Counted from the stretch's first letter, positions 17,748-26,750 are shown. The stretch is DNA of 64,000 nucleotides from Planomicrobium stackebrandtii (GCF_030814955.1 NZ_JAUSWB010000004.1:337492-401491); one strand, 5' to 3'. The notes: generated from the letters alone by a model not told the origin. Made by a program: numbers and translations.

Positions 17748-18961
17748 CAGCACGCTTAATATCAGCCATTTACTTTATGCTGGATGCTTTCATAATTTCC
17801 CTGATTTTGGTATTTGTTGCTCAAGAAACGGCATTGCCGGCAGTTTGGACATGGATTTTGGCAGCTCTTGGGATGTCATGCATTTCCTGTTTTCTCTTCT
17901 CGAAAACCCCTTACCGACTGATATGGGCAGTTGGAATGTCCATTGCTGCCGCCATGTGGACGGCAGGAGTTTCATTGTGGCTGGCGCTGATTTTAGGCAT
18001 GCTGGCCACTTATTTGCTCCACGCCCGATACTCGGTTCTATCCGGCGAGTTCAATCATGGCCATCATTTTTTAATGAAGTTTTTGGTCGTGTTCAGTGTC
18101 TGCTGGATAGTTCTTCTATTGAATCCAGAAGAACAGACAAGCCGTTTGCTTTTCACCATTGCCCCTGCAGCAATCCTGTTTTATTTAGTGAGCAGTCTGT
18201 TGCATAGTTATTTTTATTCCAAAGCAGATGGTGCGCGGCTCAGCCTGGCTGTTGGCGCTTTCGGCATTGTCGCGACTCTTTCGGCCGCAGCGGCAACCAT
18301 TACTTTTTTTATTGCTGACGAAGTCCGGAGTTTGGCAGGCTGGGTTGTCGGAGGAGCAATAAGGATTTTGTTTTGGCCGCTCGCTCTGCTGCTTGAACAG
18401 GTGACGAGCTTTTTGTCGGGTCTATCGACTGAGGAAGAAATGCAGGAAACGTTGGATAAACTCGGGCCGGATGGAGAAGCAGCCCAAGGCGATACTGCAG
18501 CAAGCGAAGCCCTGCCATCAGATTTTCCGGTTGAGATTTTCTTGGGCCTCGTCGTGTTGGCATGTGCGATTGCATTAGTGCTGTGGCTGCGAAAAATAAA
18601 GCCGGATTCTAAAGAACAGGTACAAGAAAGCCAAGTCATCATCAAAAGGCATGATCATCCCTCGGCGCTGCAATTTCTGCGGAACCCAGCTTCGCCTTAC
18701 AGCCAAAACCTGGATCTCCATCAAATAAGAGAGGTTTTTCGCGGTCTTGAACTTTTGGCAACAGAACAACAAATGGGCCGCAAAAATTACGAAACGGTCC
18801 GGGAGTGGATAGTGCGAATGCAATGGGATGTGACCGATTCTTTCTTTAAAACCTATGATCAAGTCCGATATGGAGATAAACAACTGCCGGACTCCCAGGC
18901 GAATCAGTTTATTAGTGAAATTGCTGAAATAAAAGACAGATATTTAAAAGAAAATGTTTAA
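17744..18961 (+). CDS. Polytopic membrane protein with DUF4129-like tail (module 1)
   Basis: A 405-residue protein with about six to seven membrane helices in the first 220 residues, an acidic linker, one further helix (FLGLVVLACAIALVLWL), and a soluble C-terminal segment with ETVREWIVRMQWDVTDSFFKTYDQVRYG that resembles the DUF4129 tail often fused to or encoded with transglutaminase-like proteins of MoxR operons. No transglutaminase Cys-His-Asp triad is visible, unlike B. subtilis YebA, which occupies this position. ATG overlaps the DUF58 stop by four bases. Last gene of the operon. Function unknown. Confidence 0.8.
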   Translation: MTARLISAIYFMLDAFIISLILVFVAQETALPAVWTWILAALGMSCISCFLFSKTPYRLIWAVGMSIAAAMWTAGVSLWLALILGMLATYLLHARYSVLSGEFNHGHHFLMKFLVVFSVCWIVLLLNPEEQTSRLLFTIAPAAILFYLVSSLLHSYFYSKADGARLSLAVGAFGIVATLSAAAATITFFIADEVRSLAGWVVGGAIRILFWPLALLLEQVTSFLSGLSTEEEMQETLDKLGPDGEAAQGDTAASEALPSDFPVEIFLGLVVLACAIALVLWLRKIKPDSKEQVQESQVIIKRHDHPSALQFLRNPASPYSQNLDLHQIREVFRGLELLATEQQMGRKNYETVREWIVRMQWDVTDSFFKTYDQVRYGDKQLPDSQANQFISEIAEIKDRYLKENV

Positions 18962-19023
18962 AGAGCTTTAAGGAAGGGGATAATATACTTGAACACAGCA
19001 ACATTCTCATTTCCCCCTTTTGT

Positions 19024-19058
19024 GGTCGGTCCGTTATACGGGTCGGCTTCTTTTTTTT
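19024..19058 (+). terminator. Probable terminator of MoxR module 1
   Basis: Stem of 11 pairs including several G-U pairs around a three-base loop (5' arm 19024-19034), followed by a long T tract. It lies 60 bases after the last gene of the module. Confidence 0.65.
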
Positions 19059-19070
19059 GTTTTTTTGAGG

Positions 19071-19364
19071 TTGAAGAGAATGCAGACGGTTGAATATAAT
19101 ATGAGCTCCATACATTGCCCCTGGCCGCATCTGCGCCAGGGGATGGATTAGATTGAAGGCAAGTTTAAGTTTCCTGCCGCATTTATAAAAATACGGAGCA
19201 AATCAGTAGGCGAAAATCATTAGTTCAACAAATATAGCTGCTGCAATGCAAGTTGTCAGCAATAAAAGTTTATGAGTTTGATATGTATAGTTATTTTTTT
19301 ACAAGAGTGAATATCCTGAAGATTTTTGCTAAACTGAAGATATATACAAAAGGGGGAAATACAT
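19071..19364 (+). promoter_or_regulatory. Gene-free stretch with promoter and strong hairpin before the ykwC-like gene
   Basis: No coding region is supported between 18961 and 19365. TTGAAG (19071-19076) and TATAAT (19095-19100), 18 bases apart, form a plausible SigA promoter. Just downstream, 19118-19142 forms an eight-pair GC-rich stem extended by two more pairs to an ATCT loop, with no T run after it. This could be the structured 5' leader of the gene at 19365 or a separate small RNA; I cannot match it to a known class. The rest (19143-19350) shows nothing I can name. Confidence 0.45.
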
Positions 19365-20225
19365 ATGAAGCTCGGATTTATTGGTACTGGAGTTATGGGC
19401 AACAGCTTGGTCAAACATTTGCTGGACCATGAGCATGAAGTTTCCATCTATACACGAACGGCTAAAAAAGCGGAGAACCTGGTTGAAGCAGGTGCAGTGC
19501 TGGTTGAATCACCTCAGAAGGTGGCTGAAAACAGTGAAGTCATTTTCACAATGGTCGGCTATCCTTCAGACGTTGAAGAAATCTATTTTGGTGACAAAGG
19601 CATCCTGGAACATGCGAAGGCAGGTGCAGTACTGGTCGACATGACAACTTCCAAGCCGCAATTGGCGCAGCGAATTTTTGAAGCGGCTGCTGAAAAAGGC
19701 CTGCATGCTTTGGATGCTCCAGTATCCGGCGGGGATGTGGGCGCAAAAAACGCTGTTTTGTCGATAATGGTTGGCGGTGAAAAAGATATCTTTAAACAAG
19801 TTTCTCCTTTGCTTAACTTGTTCGGAGAAAACATTGTCTTCCAGGGTCCTGCAGGCTCTGGGCAGCATACTAAAATGTGCAACCAAATTAACATTGCGAA
19901 TAATATGATGGGAGTTTGCGAATCCTTGATCTATGCCAAAAAAGCAGGTCTTGATCCAGAGCGCGTCTTGCGGTCTATTTCTTCTGGAGCAGCTGGGTCA
20001 TGGTCCCTGTCGAATTTGGCGCCAAAAATGATCAATGAAGATTTTCGTCCAGGCTTTTACATTAAGCATTTTATCAAAGACATGAAGATTGCTGCCGAGG
20101 AAGCGGAAAACTGGGGATTGAATTTGCCTGGCCTTCGGTTGTCGCTTAGCATGTACGAAGAGTTGGCGGCTAAAGGGTATGAAGATAACGGAACCCAAAC
20201 TTTGATCCGCCAATACGAGGCATAA
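19365..20225 (+). CDS. 3-hydroxyisobutyrate dehydrogenase family oxidoreductase (YkwC-like)
   Basis: A 286-residue cytosolic beta-hydroxyacid dehydrogenase. The N-terminal Rossmann fold has GFIGTGVMGNSLVKHLL (3-19) with an Arg after strand 2 (YTRTAKKAE), which suggests NADP+ preference. The family substrate motif DAPVSGGDVGAKN is near 118-130, and the catalytic Lys sits in GSGQHTKMCNQI. The all-alpha C-terminal domain is complete. ATG 19365 follows AAAGGGGGAAA. It resembles B. subtilis YkwC. The true substrate (hydroxyisobutyrate, tartronate semialdehyde or other) is not decidable here. Confidence 0.92.
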   Translation: MKLGFIGTGVMGNSLVKHLLDHEHEVSIYTRTAKKAENLVEAGAVLVESPQKVAENSEVIFTMVGYPSDVEEIYFGDKGILEHAKAGAVLVDMTTSKPQLAQRIFEAAAEKGLHALDAPVSGGDVGAKNAVLSIMVGGEKDIFKQVSPLLNLFGENIVFQGPAGSGQHTKMCNQINIANNMMGVCESLIYAKKAGLDPERVLRSISSGAAGSWSLSNLAPKMINEDFRPGFYIKHFIKDMKIAAEEAENWGLNLPGLRLSLSMYEELAAKGYEDNGTQTLIRQYEA

Positions 20226-20255
20226 GAAAAACCGGAAACCCGTAAAGGTTTCCGG
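20225..20255 (-). terminator. Terminator of ykyB
   Basis: Perfect nine-pair stem (20232-20240 with 20247-20255); on the minus strand it is followed by TTTTT. It also lies directly after the convergent gene. Confidence 0.8.
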
Positions 20256-20268
20256 CTGATCGGCAGCA

Positions 20269-20730
20269 TCAATCAAAATAAGATTTTTTTGGCGAATAAA
20301 ATCGGTCTAATTGCCGAGGCTGGTAGGACTTGGTGAAGTTGGAGACAGCCGCTTCTTTTTTCTGCGGCTCCAATCCGGTCAAAGTCCGCAAAATTTCTTT
20401 TGCTACTTTCAAGTTCATTCGGCTTGGCGGATTGCGGTACGTATCATCCAGGTGGCCAAGATGCTCGAGTGAAGAAAAATCTTCTTTTTTCGGGAGCATA
20501 TGAAAATAGTAATTGCCGCATTTTACGAGGACGGAAGATTGTTGTTGGCTTTTCTGAGGGTTTTTACTGAAGTGCAAACCGATTTTTGTAGCGCGCTTTT
20601 TTTCAATCATAAGATTGAGTGCTTCTTTTTTCAGCGCATACAAATAATGATTGTCGGGGGCAGTTTTTGCGTGCCGGTTAACCGTAAAAATGGCTTGAGC
20701 GATATCTGAATCTGACTTGGCAACTGTCAT
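20269..20730 (-). CDS. ykyB: YkyB family protein
   Basis: A 153-residue protein matching the YkyB family of Bacillales, whose function is unknown. Recognised segments are QAIFTVNRHAKTAPDNHYLYALKK, the KIGLHFS stretch, QQQSSVLVKCGNYYFHMLPKKEDF and LGHLDDTYRNPPSRM. The initiator at 20730 has AAAGGA at proper distance; a longer reading from 20823 lacks a ribosome site. The C-terminal 30 residues (KKEAAVSNFTKSYQPRQLDRFY) extend beyond what I remember of the B. subtilis protein. It converges on the ykwC-like gene and is divergent from fadH. Confidence 0.88.
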   Translation of the reverse strand: MTVAKSDSDIAQAIFTVNRHAKTAPDNHYLYALKKEALNLMIEKKRATKIGLHFSKNPQKSQQQSSVLVKCGNYYFHMLPKKEDFSSLEHLGHLDDTYRNPPSRMNLKVAKEILRTLTGLEPQKKEAAVSNFTKSYQPRQLDRFYSPKKSYFD

Positions 20731-20961
20731 GAACTCATTCCTTTCATCCAAAATAATAGGTAGTTTCGAATCCATCATATCAAAATTTCCAGCCACTGTA
20801 TACTGAAGGAGACATACGCACAAAAAGGAGAATCCAACTGCTCTGTAGAATTTAATTTTAGTAAAGTGAAACTATGTATAAAAAGTTGTCGTCCGGTGAA
20901 CCGACGGCATATAAAATTTTTTCTTTTTATGTACATAATCTAATCTTAAGGGGATGTTTGA

Positions 20962-21729
20962 ATGTTTACGGATCAAACGATTATTGTTACAGGCGGCTCG
21001 AGCGGCATGGGGTTGCATATGGCCAAGAAGTTCGCTTCAGAAGGCGCGAATGTCGTTATTACAGGACGCGATATGGATAAGCTGAACGAAGCTGTGAAAG
21101 CGATTACAGGAAGCCGGGGTTCAGTTGAAGTGTTTCAAATGGATGTGCGGGAACCTGAACATGCCAAAGCCATGGTGCAATTCGCTCACGAAAAGTTTGG
21201 GAGAGTGGATGGATTGGTCAACAATGCCGCTGGAAATTTCATTGTCCACGCAGAAAAGTTATCGCCCAACGGCTGGAAGTCAGTAATTGACATTGTTTTG
21301 AATGGTACTTTTTTCTGTTCTCATGCAGTCGGCAACTATTGGATTGAAAACGGTACGAAAGGCAAGATCCTGAATATGCTTGCCACCTACGCCTGGAATG
21401 CGGGAGCTGGAGTTGCACACTCAGCCGCAGCTAAAGCAGGCGTTATGTCCTTGACACGGACGCTGGCGGTTGAATGGGGCACACAGTTTGGGATCCGGGT
21501 CAATGGCATTGCCCCAGGTCCCATCGAGCGGACGGGCGGAGCAGACAAGCTGTGGGAATCGGAGAAAGCAGCGAAACGGACTTTAGAGTCGATTCCCCTT
21601 GGCAGACTTGGGAAACCAGAGGAAGTTGCGGAGCTTGCAGCCTTTATCATGTCAGAAAAAGCTTCCTATATGAACGGAGAAATCGTCACTTTGGACGGCG
21701 GCCAATGGCTGAACAAATTCCCTTTTTAA
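20962..21729 (+). CDS. fadH: 2,4-dienoyl-CoA reductase FadH (YkuF-like SDR)
   Basis: A 255-residue classical SDR reducing 2,4-dienoyl-CoA with NADPH during breakdown of unsaturated fatty acids. The cofactor turn is TGGSSGMGLHMAKKF (10-24), with NNAAGNF of the DECR branch near 86-92. The usual YxxxK Tyr is replaced (SAAAK); instead a Tyr lies eleven residues before the Ser, in ATYAWNAGAGVAHSAAAKAGV, the arrangement of mammalian DECR1 (Tyr, Ser, Lys). Ends with the substrate-loop PGPIERTGGADKLW and MNGEIVTLDGGQWL. ATG 20962 follows AAGGGGATG. Position before the CBS gene matches B. subtilis ykuF. Confidence 0.92.
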   Translation: MFTDQTIIVTGGSSGMGLHMAKKFASEGANVVITGRDMDKLNEAVKAITGSRGSVEVFQMDVREPEHAKAMVQFAHEKFGRVDGLVNNAAGNFIVHAEKLSPNGWKSVIDIVLNGTFFCSHAVGNYWIENGTKGKILNMLATYAWNAGAGVAHSAAAKAGVMSLTRTLAVEWGTQFGIRVNGIAPGPIERTGGADKLWESEKAAKRTLESIPLGRLGKPEEVAELAAFIMSEKASYMNGEIVTLDGGQWLNKFPF

Positions 21730-21832
21730 GGTATTTTTTGCACCAATTAAATAGTTTCAGGAATGTTGATGTGTTATGATGATGTTTGAATGGATGGCAT
21801 CTAACATAGGCGATGCAAAAGGAGTAGAGTAC

Positions 21833-22276
21833 ATGATTTCATTACCAAGCAGAGATTTTCTGGATACCCCAATCGAAGACTATATCATTTCTTCCGAGAA
21901 AGTTGCACATGTTCAAATGGGCAACAGTGCTGAACATGCGTTGCTCGTATTGACAAAGACGGGCTACTCAGCCATTCCGGTTTTGGATTTGAAATACCGC
22001 TTTCGCGGCTTGATCAATGCACAACGGATTACTGATGCAATTCTCGGAATGGATCATATAGAATACGAACGGCTTTCTGATATCCGCGTGGAAGATATCA
22101 TGGAAACAGATCTGCCTTTGATCCACATTAACGAACGGTTTCAAAAAGCATTGGACATGGTTATCAACCAAAATTTTCTCTGTGTGATAGATGACGAAGA
22201 AATGTTTATGGGAATTTTGACGCGGCGGGTTGTATTAAAACAGCTGAAAAAACAAATTTATCAATTGAAAAGATAA
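21833..22276 (+). CDS. darB: c-di-AMP-binding CBS domain protein DarB/CbpB (YkuL)
   Basis: A 147-residue protein of two CBS domains. In B. subtilis and Listeria the homologue binds cyclic di-AMP and, when free of it, activates the (p)ppGpp synthetase Rel and pyruvate carboxylase, reporting potassium status. Matching stretches are KVAHVQMGNSAEHALLVLTKTGYSAIPVLD, VEDIMETDLPLIHIN and MGILTRRVVLKQLKKQI. ATG 21833 follows AAAAGGAGT; the in-frame extension upstream lacks a ribosome site. The window also holds two Ktr potassium channel genes, which belong to the same signalling network. Confidence 0.92.
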   Translation: MISLPSRDFLDTPIEDYIISSEKVAHVQMGNSAEHALLVLTKTGYSAIPVLDLKYRFRGLINAQRITDAILGMDHIEYERLSDIRVEDIMETDLPLIHINERFQKALDMVINQNFLCVIDDEEMFMGILTRRVVLKQLKKQIYQLKR

Positions 22277-22286
22277 ACAGGCAACA

Positions 22287-22318
22287 TAAAAAAAGGTCTC
22301 ATCTCAGAGGCCTTTTTT
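22287..22318 (+). terminator. Intrinsic terminator of darB
   Basis: Stem of about ten pairs with one G-U (22291-22300 with 22307-22316), loop ATCTCA, T tract. Confidence 0.85.
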
Positions 22319-22376
22319 ATGCTTAAAAAAGCATATGATTGCTGTTTTATATATATTTTTAGATTTCAGCGCCCAG

Positions 22377-22447
22377 ATGACAGGAGCATAAGCCGTTCTG
22401 GCTATGTCTGTCGTACCTGAAAGGCGTTTTCGCTTTTATTGTCAGGT
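22377..22447 (+). promoter_or_regulatory. Structured leader (two hairpins) before the MFS efflux gene
   Basis: Hairpin A spans 22377-22414 (GACAG with CTGTC, then CATAAGCC with GGCTATG around a five-base loop). Hairpin B spans 22415-22447 (ACCTGA with TCAGGT, inner GGCG/CGCT helix with a TTTT loop). Hairpin B ends just before the AAGAGG ribosome site (22450-22455). I cannot match this to guanidine, preQ1, purine or other riboswitch consensus that I know. A translational control element is possible. Confidence 0.5.
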
Positions 22448-22464
22448 GAAAAGAGGTTTGGTTA

Positions 22465-23943
22465 ATGGATAAAACAAAAAGGCCGCTTGTTTTGGCAGCT
22501 GTTATGTTGGCAATGTTCGTCAGTGCGGTCGAAGCGACCATCGTATCGACCGCCATGCCAAGCATAGCGTCTGAACTTGGCGGGTTTTCGAAATATAGCT
22601 GGGTTTTTTCGGCTTATTTGCTGATGAGCACTGTAACGGTCTTGCTATACGGCAAGCTGTCCGATATATTTGGCCGAAAGCGCATATTTGCAGTAGGGAT
22701 GCTGCTGTTTTTGTTCGGCTCCTTGTTGTGCGGTTTTGCCGATTCAATGGAAGAACTGATTTTTTACCGGTTTGTTCAGGGAATGGGAGCCGGCGCAGTC
22801 ATGCCGATTGCAACTACAATTGTCGGTGACATTTATTCGAGTGAGGAACGCGCGAAAGTTCAAGGGTATTTATCGAGTGTCTGGGGAATTTCAGCTGTTA
22901 CCGGCCCTGCAATTGGCGGAATCCTCGTTGCAACTATTGGCTGGGAATATGTATTTTGGATCAACCTGCCTCTTGGCGTTTTGTCCCTGCTTGGTGTGCT
23001 TTTGTATTTGAAAGAGCCGGTGAATACAAAAAAACCGGCAATCGATTACAAAGGGGCAGCGTTGCTGACAGCAGCCTTATCAAGCATGCTGTATTTATTG
23101 GTCGAAGGCGGCGTGTCGTTTGACTGGCTATCCAGGCAATCGCTGATTTTGCTGTTAGCCAGCGTACTGTTTTTTGTGTTGTTCATTTGGGCGGAACAGA
23201 AGGCGGTCGACCCAATGATGCCTTTTGAGATTTGGCGGAATAAAACCATTCTCTATGCCAATCTGGTTTCCTTGGCAACCGGCGTCATTTTGATCAGCAT
23301 CTCCAGCTATTTGCCTACTTATGTGACCGGTGTAATGGAGCAGCCAGCAGCCATTGCAGGCTTTACCTTGACGGCCATGTCTATCGGTTGGCCATTGGCT
23401 TCCTTTTTCTCCGGACGGCTGCTGCTAAAAATTGGCTATTTCAGAACGTCATTAGCAGGCGGCGCTTTTCTCGTCGCGGGAACCTTGCTGTTTATCTTTA
23501 TGCAGCCTGGATTTGGTCCTTTATGGGCAGCTATGTCGAGCTTTTTTGTGGGTCTTGGAATGGGCTTGACCAGCACCGCGTTTATTGTTTCGATTCAGGC
23601 AGCCGTTTCCTATGAACAGCGCGGTTCTGCTACCGCTTCGAATATGTTTATGCGAAATTTGGGCAGCACGATTGGCGTTGCTTTGCTTGGCAGCATCTTG
23701 AACAGTTCTTTGCTGCGCTCCTTTGCTGAAAATGGTGAAAATTATTCTTTAAGCTCAATCAATGATTTGCTGAGTGCCGACAGCCGTGCAGGCATATCAG
23801 CAGAGGCATTGGAGTTTCTTCAGCTGGCGTTGGCCGGCGCGCTTCATAATGTCTACCTGGTCACAGCATCTTTCGCACTCGCCAGTTTTATCCTGATCTT
23901 CGGGCTGCGCGGCCCAAAAGGAGTGAAAAGCAATGTCAAATGA
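22465..23943 (+). CDS. MFS drug:H+ antiporter, DHA2 (EmrB/QacA) family
   Basis: A 492-residue transporter with about 14 membrane helices, the length of DHA2 exporters. The loop 2-3 motif appears as GKLSDIFGRKRIF, and motif C of antiporters as GISAVTGPAIGGILV near 140-155. Helix 1 has SAVEATIVSTAMPSIASELGG, typical of EmrB/QacA/LmrB-like pumps. ATG 22465 has AAGAGG nine bases upstream, behind two leader hairpins. Its last 11 bases overlap the start of ccpC, so expression of the two is linked. Substrate not predictable from sequence. Confidence 0.93.
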   Translation: MDKTKRPLVLAAVMLAMFVSAVEATIVSTAMPSIASELGGFSKYSWVFSAYLLMSTVTVLLYGKLSDIFGRKRIFAVGMLLFLFGSLLCGFADSMEELIFYRFVQGMGAGAVMPIATTIVGDIYSSEERAKVQGYLSSVWGISAVTGPAIGGILVATIGWEYVFWINLPLGVLSLLGVLLYLKEPVNTKKPAIDYKGAALLTAALSSMLYLLVEGGVSFDWLSRQSLILLLASVLFFVLFIWAEQKAVDPMMPFEIWRNKTILYANLVSLATGVILISISSYLPTYVTGVMEQPAAIAGFTLTAMSIGWPLASFFSGRLLLKIGYFRTSLAGGAFLVAGTLLFIFMQPGFGPLWAAMSSFFVGLGMGLTSTAFIVSIQAAVSYEQRGSATASNMFMRNLGSTIGVALLGSILNSSLLRSFAENGENYSLSSINDLLSADSRAGISAEALEFLQLALAGALHNVYLVTASFALASFILIFGLRGPKGVKSNVK

Positions 23944-24808
23944 AGAATTGATCATTAAAGTGCTGGCCGAAGAAGGCAATATGAGAAAAGCGGCAGAGCG
24001 GCTATTTTTGTCGCAGCCGGCTTTATCACAGCGCCTGCAGTCTATCGAGAAAGATTGGGGCCAGCAATTGTTTATTCGCTCGCAAAAAGGGCTTTCGCCA
24101 ACACCGGCCGGAGAATTGGTTATTCAATATGCCAATGAAACCATTCTGCGGAAAGAAGAGGTTTTTGAAGTGCTGCATACGTTGACTTCCAAAGTGCATG
24201 GCACACTGAAAATTGCCTGCGCGACGATCATCGGCCAAAACTGGCTGCCGAAAGTACTAAAGGATTTTGTGACACTTTATCCGGAAGCAAAAATTCAGCT
24301 GATCACTGGATGGAGCTCTGAAATTGTCCGTTCGCTTTATGACGGCGAAGCGCATATCGGAATCGTGCGCGGCCATACGGATTGGAAAGGGCCGAAGCTG
24401 CATTTATTCAAAGATACCTTGTATTTGGTCGACAAGGAAATCCGTTCGCTCGAGGAACTTCTTCAGACTGAACGCCCGTTTATCCAGTTTAAAAGCGACT
24501 CGAACTATTACGAGGAAATTCAGCAATGGTGGCAAAAGCATTTTGCATCCAATCCGAAAAGGCAAATAACCGTGGATCAGATTGAAACCTGCAAGCAGAT
24601 GGCGGTCAACGGCATTGGTTACGCCATCCTGCCATCGATTACATTGACCGGTACGGAAGATGTGCATATGATGCCACTGACGAATAATAAGGAGGAGTTG
24701 GAATTGACGCGGGATACGTGGCTCATCGGCTATGAATCCGCTTTTCAGCTGCGTCAAGTAGAGGCATTTGTCGATATAGTCGAAAAACATGCCGCTTTAT
24801 TAAGGTGA
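23933..24808 (+). CDS. ccpC: LysR-type regulator CcpC
   Basis: A 291-residue LysR regulator that in Bacillus and Listeria represses citrate synthase and aconitase genes and senses citrate. The N-terminal winged helix is [24 protein letters not shown] (about 16-39). The effector domain contains [62 protein letters not shown] and [20 protein letters not shown], which match my memory of B. subtilis CcpC closely. Position between darB and dapH also matches ykuM. Unusually, it starts within the end of the MFS gene (overlap 11 bases, GGAGTG as ribosome site). Confidence 0.9.
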   Translation: MSNEELIIKVLAEEGNMRKAAERLFLSQPALSQRLQSIEKDWGQQLFIRSQKGLSPTPAGELVIQYANETILRKEEVFEVLHTLTSKVHGTLKIACATIIGQNWLPKVLKDFVTLYPEAKIQLITGWSSEIVRSLYDGEAHIGIVRGHTDWKGPKLHLFKDTLYLVDKEIRSLEELLQTERPFIQFKSDSNYYEEIQQWWQKHFASNPKRQITVDQIETCKQMAVNGIGYAILPSITLTGTEDVHMMPLTNNKEELELTRDTWLIGYESAFQLRQVEAFVDIVEKHAALLR

Positions 24809-24876
24809 AGCGGATGAATTTTTATGCTGAATCAGATATAATAACAACATCACTTAATGGAAAGAGGTTTTTATTG

Positions 24877-25590
24877 ATGAAACAGATGGATGCAAACGAA
24901 ATAATCTCGTACATACAGAACGCAAAAAAGGCGACACCCGTAAAAGCGTACATAAAAGGCCAAGGAGTTGCTGATTTGGATTACGGCACAGACTCCAAAG
25001 TATTCGGAGAAGGCAGTTCAGTCACTGTGTTCGGCGAATGGACAGATATTCAGAAGGCGTTGGAAGCCAATGCGGCAGTTATCGAAGATTCGGTTGTGGA
25101 AAATGACCGCAGAAATTCAGCGATTCCATTGCTTGACATGAAAAACATCAACAGCCGTATCGAACCCGGTGCGTTTATCCGCGAAAACGTGGAAATTGGC
25201 AATAATTGCATCATCATGATGGGCGCTGTCATCAATATCGGTTCAGTCATCGGTGATGGAACAATGATCGACATGGGCGTCATCATGGGCGGCCGCGCAA
25301 CAGTCGGCAAAAACTGCCATATTGGAGCGGGCGCAGTTCTGGCTGGCGTTATCGAGCCAGCTTCTGCAACTCCAGTCATCATTGAAGACGATGTTTTGAT
25401 AGGTGCCAATGCTGTGGTTCTTGAAGGTGTTCGCGTCGGTAAAGGTGCAGTAGTCGCAGCAGGAGCAATCGTTATCGAAGATGTTCCTGAAAACTCAGTT
25501 GTAGGCGGCACGCCGGCACGCGTATTGAAATTGATGGATGCAAAAACACGTGCAAAAACAGAAATCAAACAAGAACTTAGACAGCTTTAA
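24877..25590 (+). CDS. dapH: Tetrahydrodipicolinate N-acetyltransferase DapH
   Basis: A 237-residue trimeric enzyme transferring acetyl from acetyl-CoA to tetrahydrodipicolinate in the acetylase branch of diaminopimelate and lysine synthesis. An N-terminal alpha/beta domain (to about 90) precedes a left-handed beta-helix built of hexapeptide repeats ([76 protein letters not shown]) and the closing [13 protein letters not shown] 24877 follows AAGAGG; an upstream in-frame ATG overlapping ccpC is less likely. Three bases separate it from dapL. Confidence 0.96.
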   Translation: MKQMDANEIISYIQNAKKATPVKAYIKGQGVADLDYGTDSKVFGEGSSVTVFGEWTDIQKALEANAAVIEDSVVENDRRNSAIPLLDMKNINSRIEPGAFIRENVEIGNNCIIMMGAVINIGSVIGDGTMIDMGVIMGGRATVGKNCHIGAGAVLAGVIEPASATPVIIEDDVLIGANAVVLEGVRVGKGAVVAAGAIVIEDVPENSVVGGTPARVLKLMDAKTRAKTEIKQELRQL

Positions 25591-25593
25591 TCA

Positions 25594-26718
25594 GTGAATC
25601 CAATGGATTTAGTGAAAATCAGAAGAGATCTGCACCAAATTCCGGAAATTGGTTTTCAGGAACTTAAAACACAAGCCTATCTATTGAATACGATTTCCCA
25701 GTTGCCGCAAGAACGGCTGGAAGTGGTGGAATGGCGGACCGGGATTGCGGTTAAAGTGCCTGGCACCAATCCAACAAAGCGGATTGGCTGGCGAACGGAC
25801 ATTGATGCCTTGCCGATTACTGAAGAAACAGGCTTGCCATTTCAATCTGTTCATCCAGGATTTATGCACGCATGCGGACATGATATTCACATGGCGATTG
25901 CGCTTGGACTGCTGCAAAAACTCATTGACCATCCAATAGAAGACGATGCGGTGATTTTGTTCCAGCCTGCAGAAGAAGGGCCTGGAGGAGCATTGCCATT
26001 CCGTGAATGGCTGAAAAATGACAAACCGGACTTTCTGCCGGACGTGATTTGTGCGCTGCACATTGCGCCGGAGCTTCCGGTCCGTACAGTTGGCACACGG
26101 CCGGGGTTGTTGTTCGCCAATACGTCGGAGCTGTTTATTGATCTTCACGGTAAAGGCGGGCATGCGGCTTTTCCGCATCTAACGGAAGACATGGCAATTG
26201 CAGCTGCTTCTTTGTTGCTGCAATTGCAGACCATCGTCAGCCGCAATGTCAATCCGATGGACTCCGCGGTATTGACAATCGGTAAGATGAGTGCCGGAAC
26301 GGTTCAGAACGTTATCGCTGAGCACGCGCGGTTGGAAGGAACAATCCGTACTTTAAACAGTGAGTCCATGATTCACATGAAGCAGCGGATTGAAGGTTTC
26401 TGCCAGGCGGTCGAGACAGCTTACAATTGCCGGGTAAGCATCGATTACGGTTCAGGTTTTTTGCAAGTGACTAATGATGAGGCGCTGGCGGAAAAGTTCC
26501 TCCAATATGCTGGCAAAGCGGAAGGCATAACAGCAATTCGCAGTGAGGCAGCTATGACAGGCGAAGATTTTGGCTACTTTACCGAGCAAATCCCCGGGCT
26601 GATGTTCTGGGCAGGCGTTTCCTCACCCCACGGCTTGCATCACGCAAAGCTGGAGCCGGATGAAGAAGTTCTTAACTTTATGCCGGAATTGATCCACAGT
26701 TTCTTTACAGAACTATAA
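25594..26718 (+). CDS. dapL: N-acetyldiaminopimelate deacetylase DapL
   Basis: M20/amidohydrolase family metallopeptidase of about 374 residues that removes acetate from N-acetyl-LL-diaminopimelate, two steps after DapH. Visible metal motifs are [37 protein letters not shown], the bridging-domain [19 protein letters not shown], and the C-terminal [19 protein letters not shown] 25594 gives the family length; ATG 25603 is a possible alternative. Neither has a good ribosome site, so translation probably depends on coupling to dapH three bases upstream. Confidence 0.95.
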   Translation: MNPMDLVKIRRDLHQIPEIGFQELKTQAYLLNTISQLPQERLEVVEWRTGIAVKVPGTNPTKRIGWRTDIDALPITEETGLPFQSVHPGFMHACGHDIHMAIALGLLQKLIDHPIEDDAVILFQPAEEGPGGALPFREWLKNDKPDFLPDVICALHIAPELPVRTVGTRPGLLFANTSELFIDLHGKGGHAAFPHLTEDMAIAAASLLLQLQTIVSRNVNPMDSAVLTIGKMSAGTVQNVIAEHARLEGTIRTLNSESMIHMKQRIEGFCQAVETAYNCRVSIDYGSGFLQVTNDEALAEKFLQYAGKAEGITAIRSEAAMTGEDFGYFTEQIPGLMFWAGVSSPHGLHHAKLEPDEEVLNFMPELIHSFFTEL

Positions 26719-26750
26719 GAACAGGCAGCCTCGGCTACCTGTTCTTTTTT
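26717..26750 (+). terminator. Intrinsic terminator of dapH-dapL
   Basis: Thirteen-pair stem with one A-C/G-U type mismatch (26717-26729 with 26734-26746), CTCG loop, T tract. Confidence 0.88.

Noticed and set aside
17734..18207. Plus-strand 157-codon frame overlapping the membrane protein of MoxR module 1
   Set aside because: Different frame of a recognised coupled gene; no start context of its own.
22377..22447. Guanidine (ykkC-type) or preQ1 riboswitch before the MFS gene
   Set aside because: The conserved loops of those classes are missing; kept only as an unclassified structured leader.
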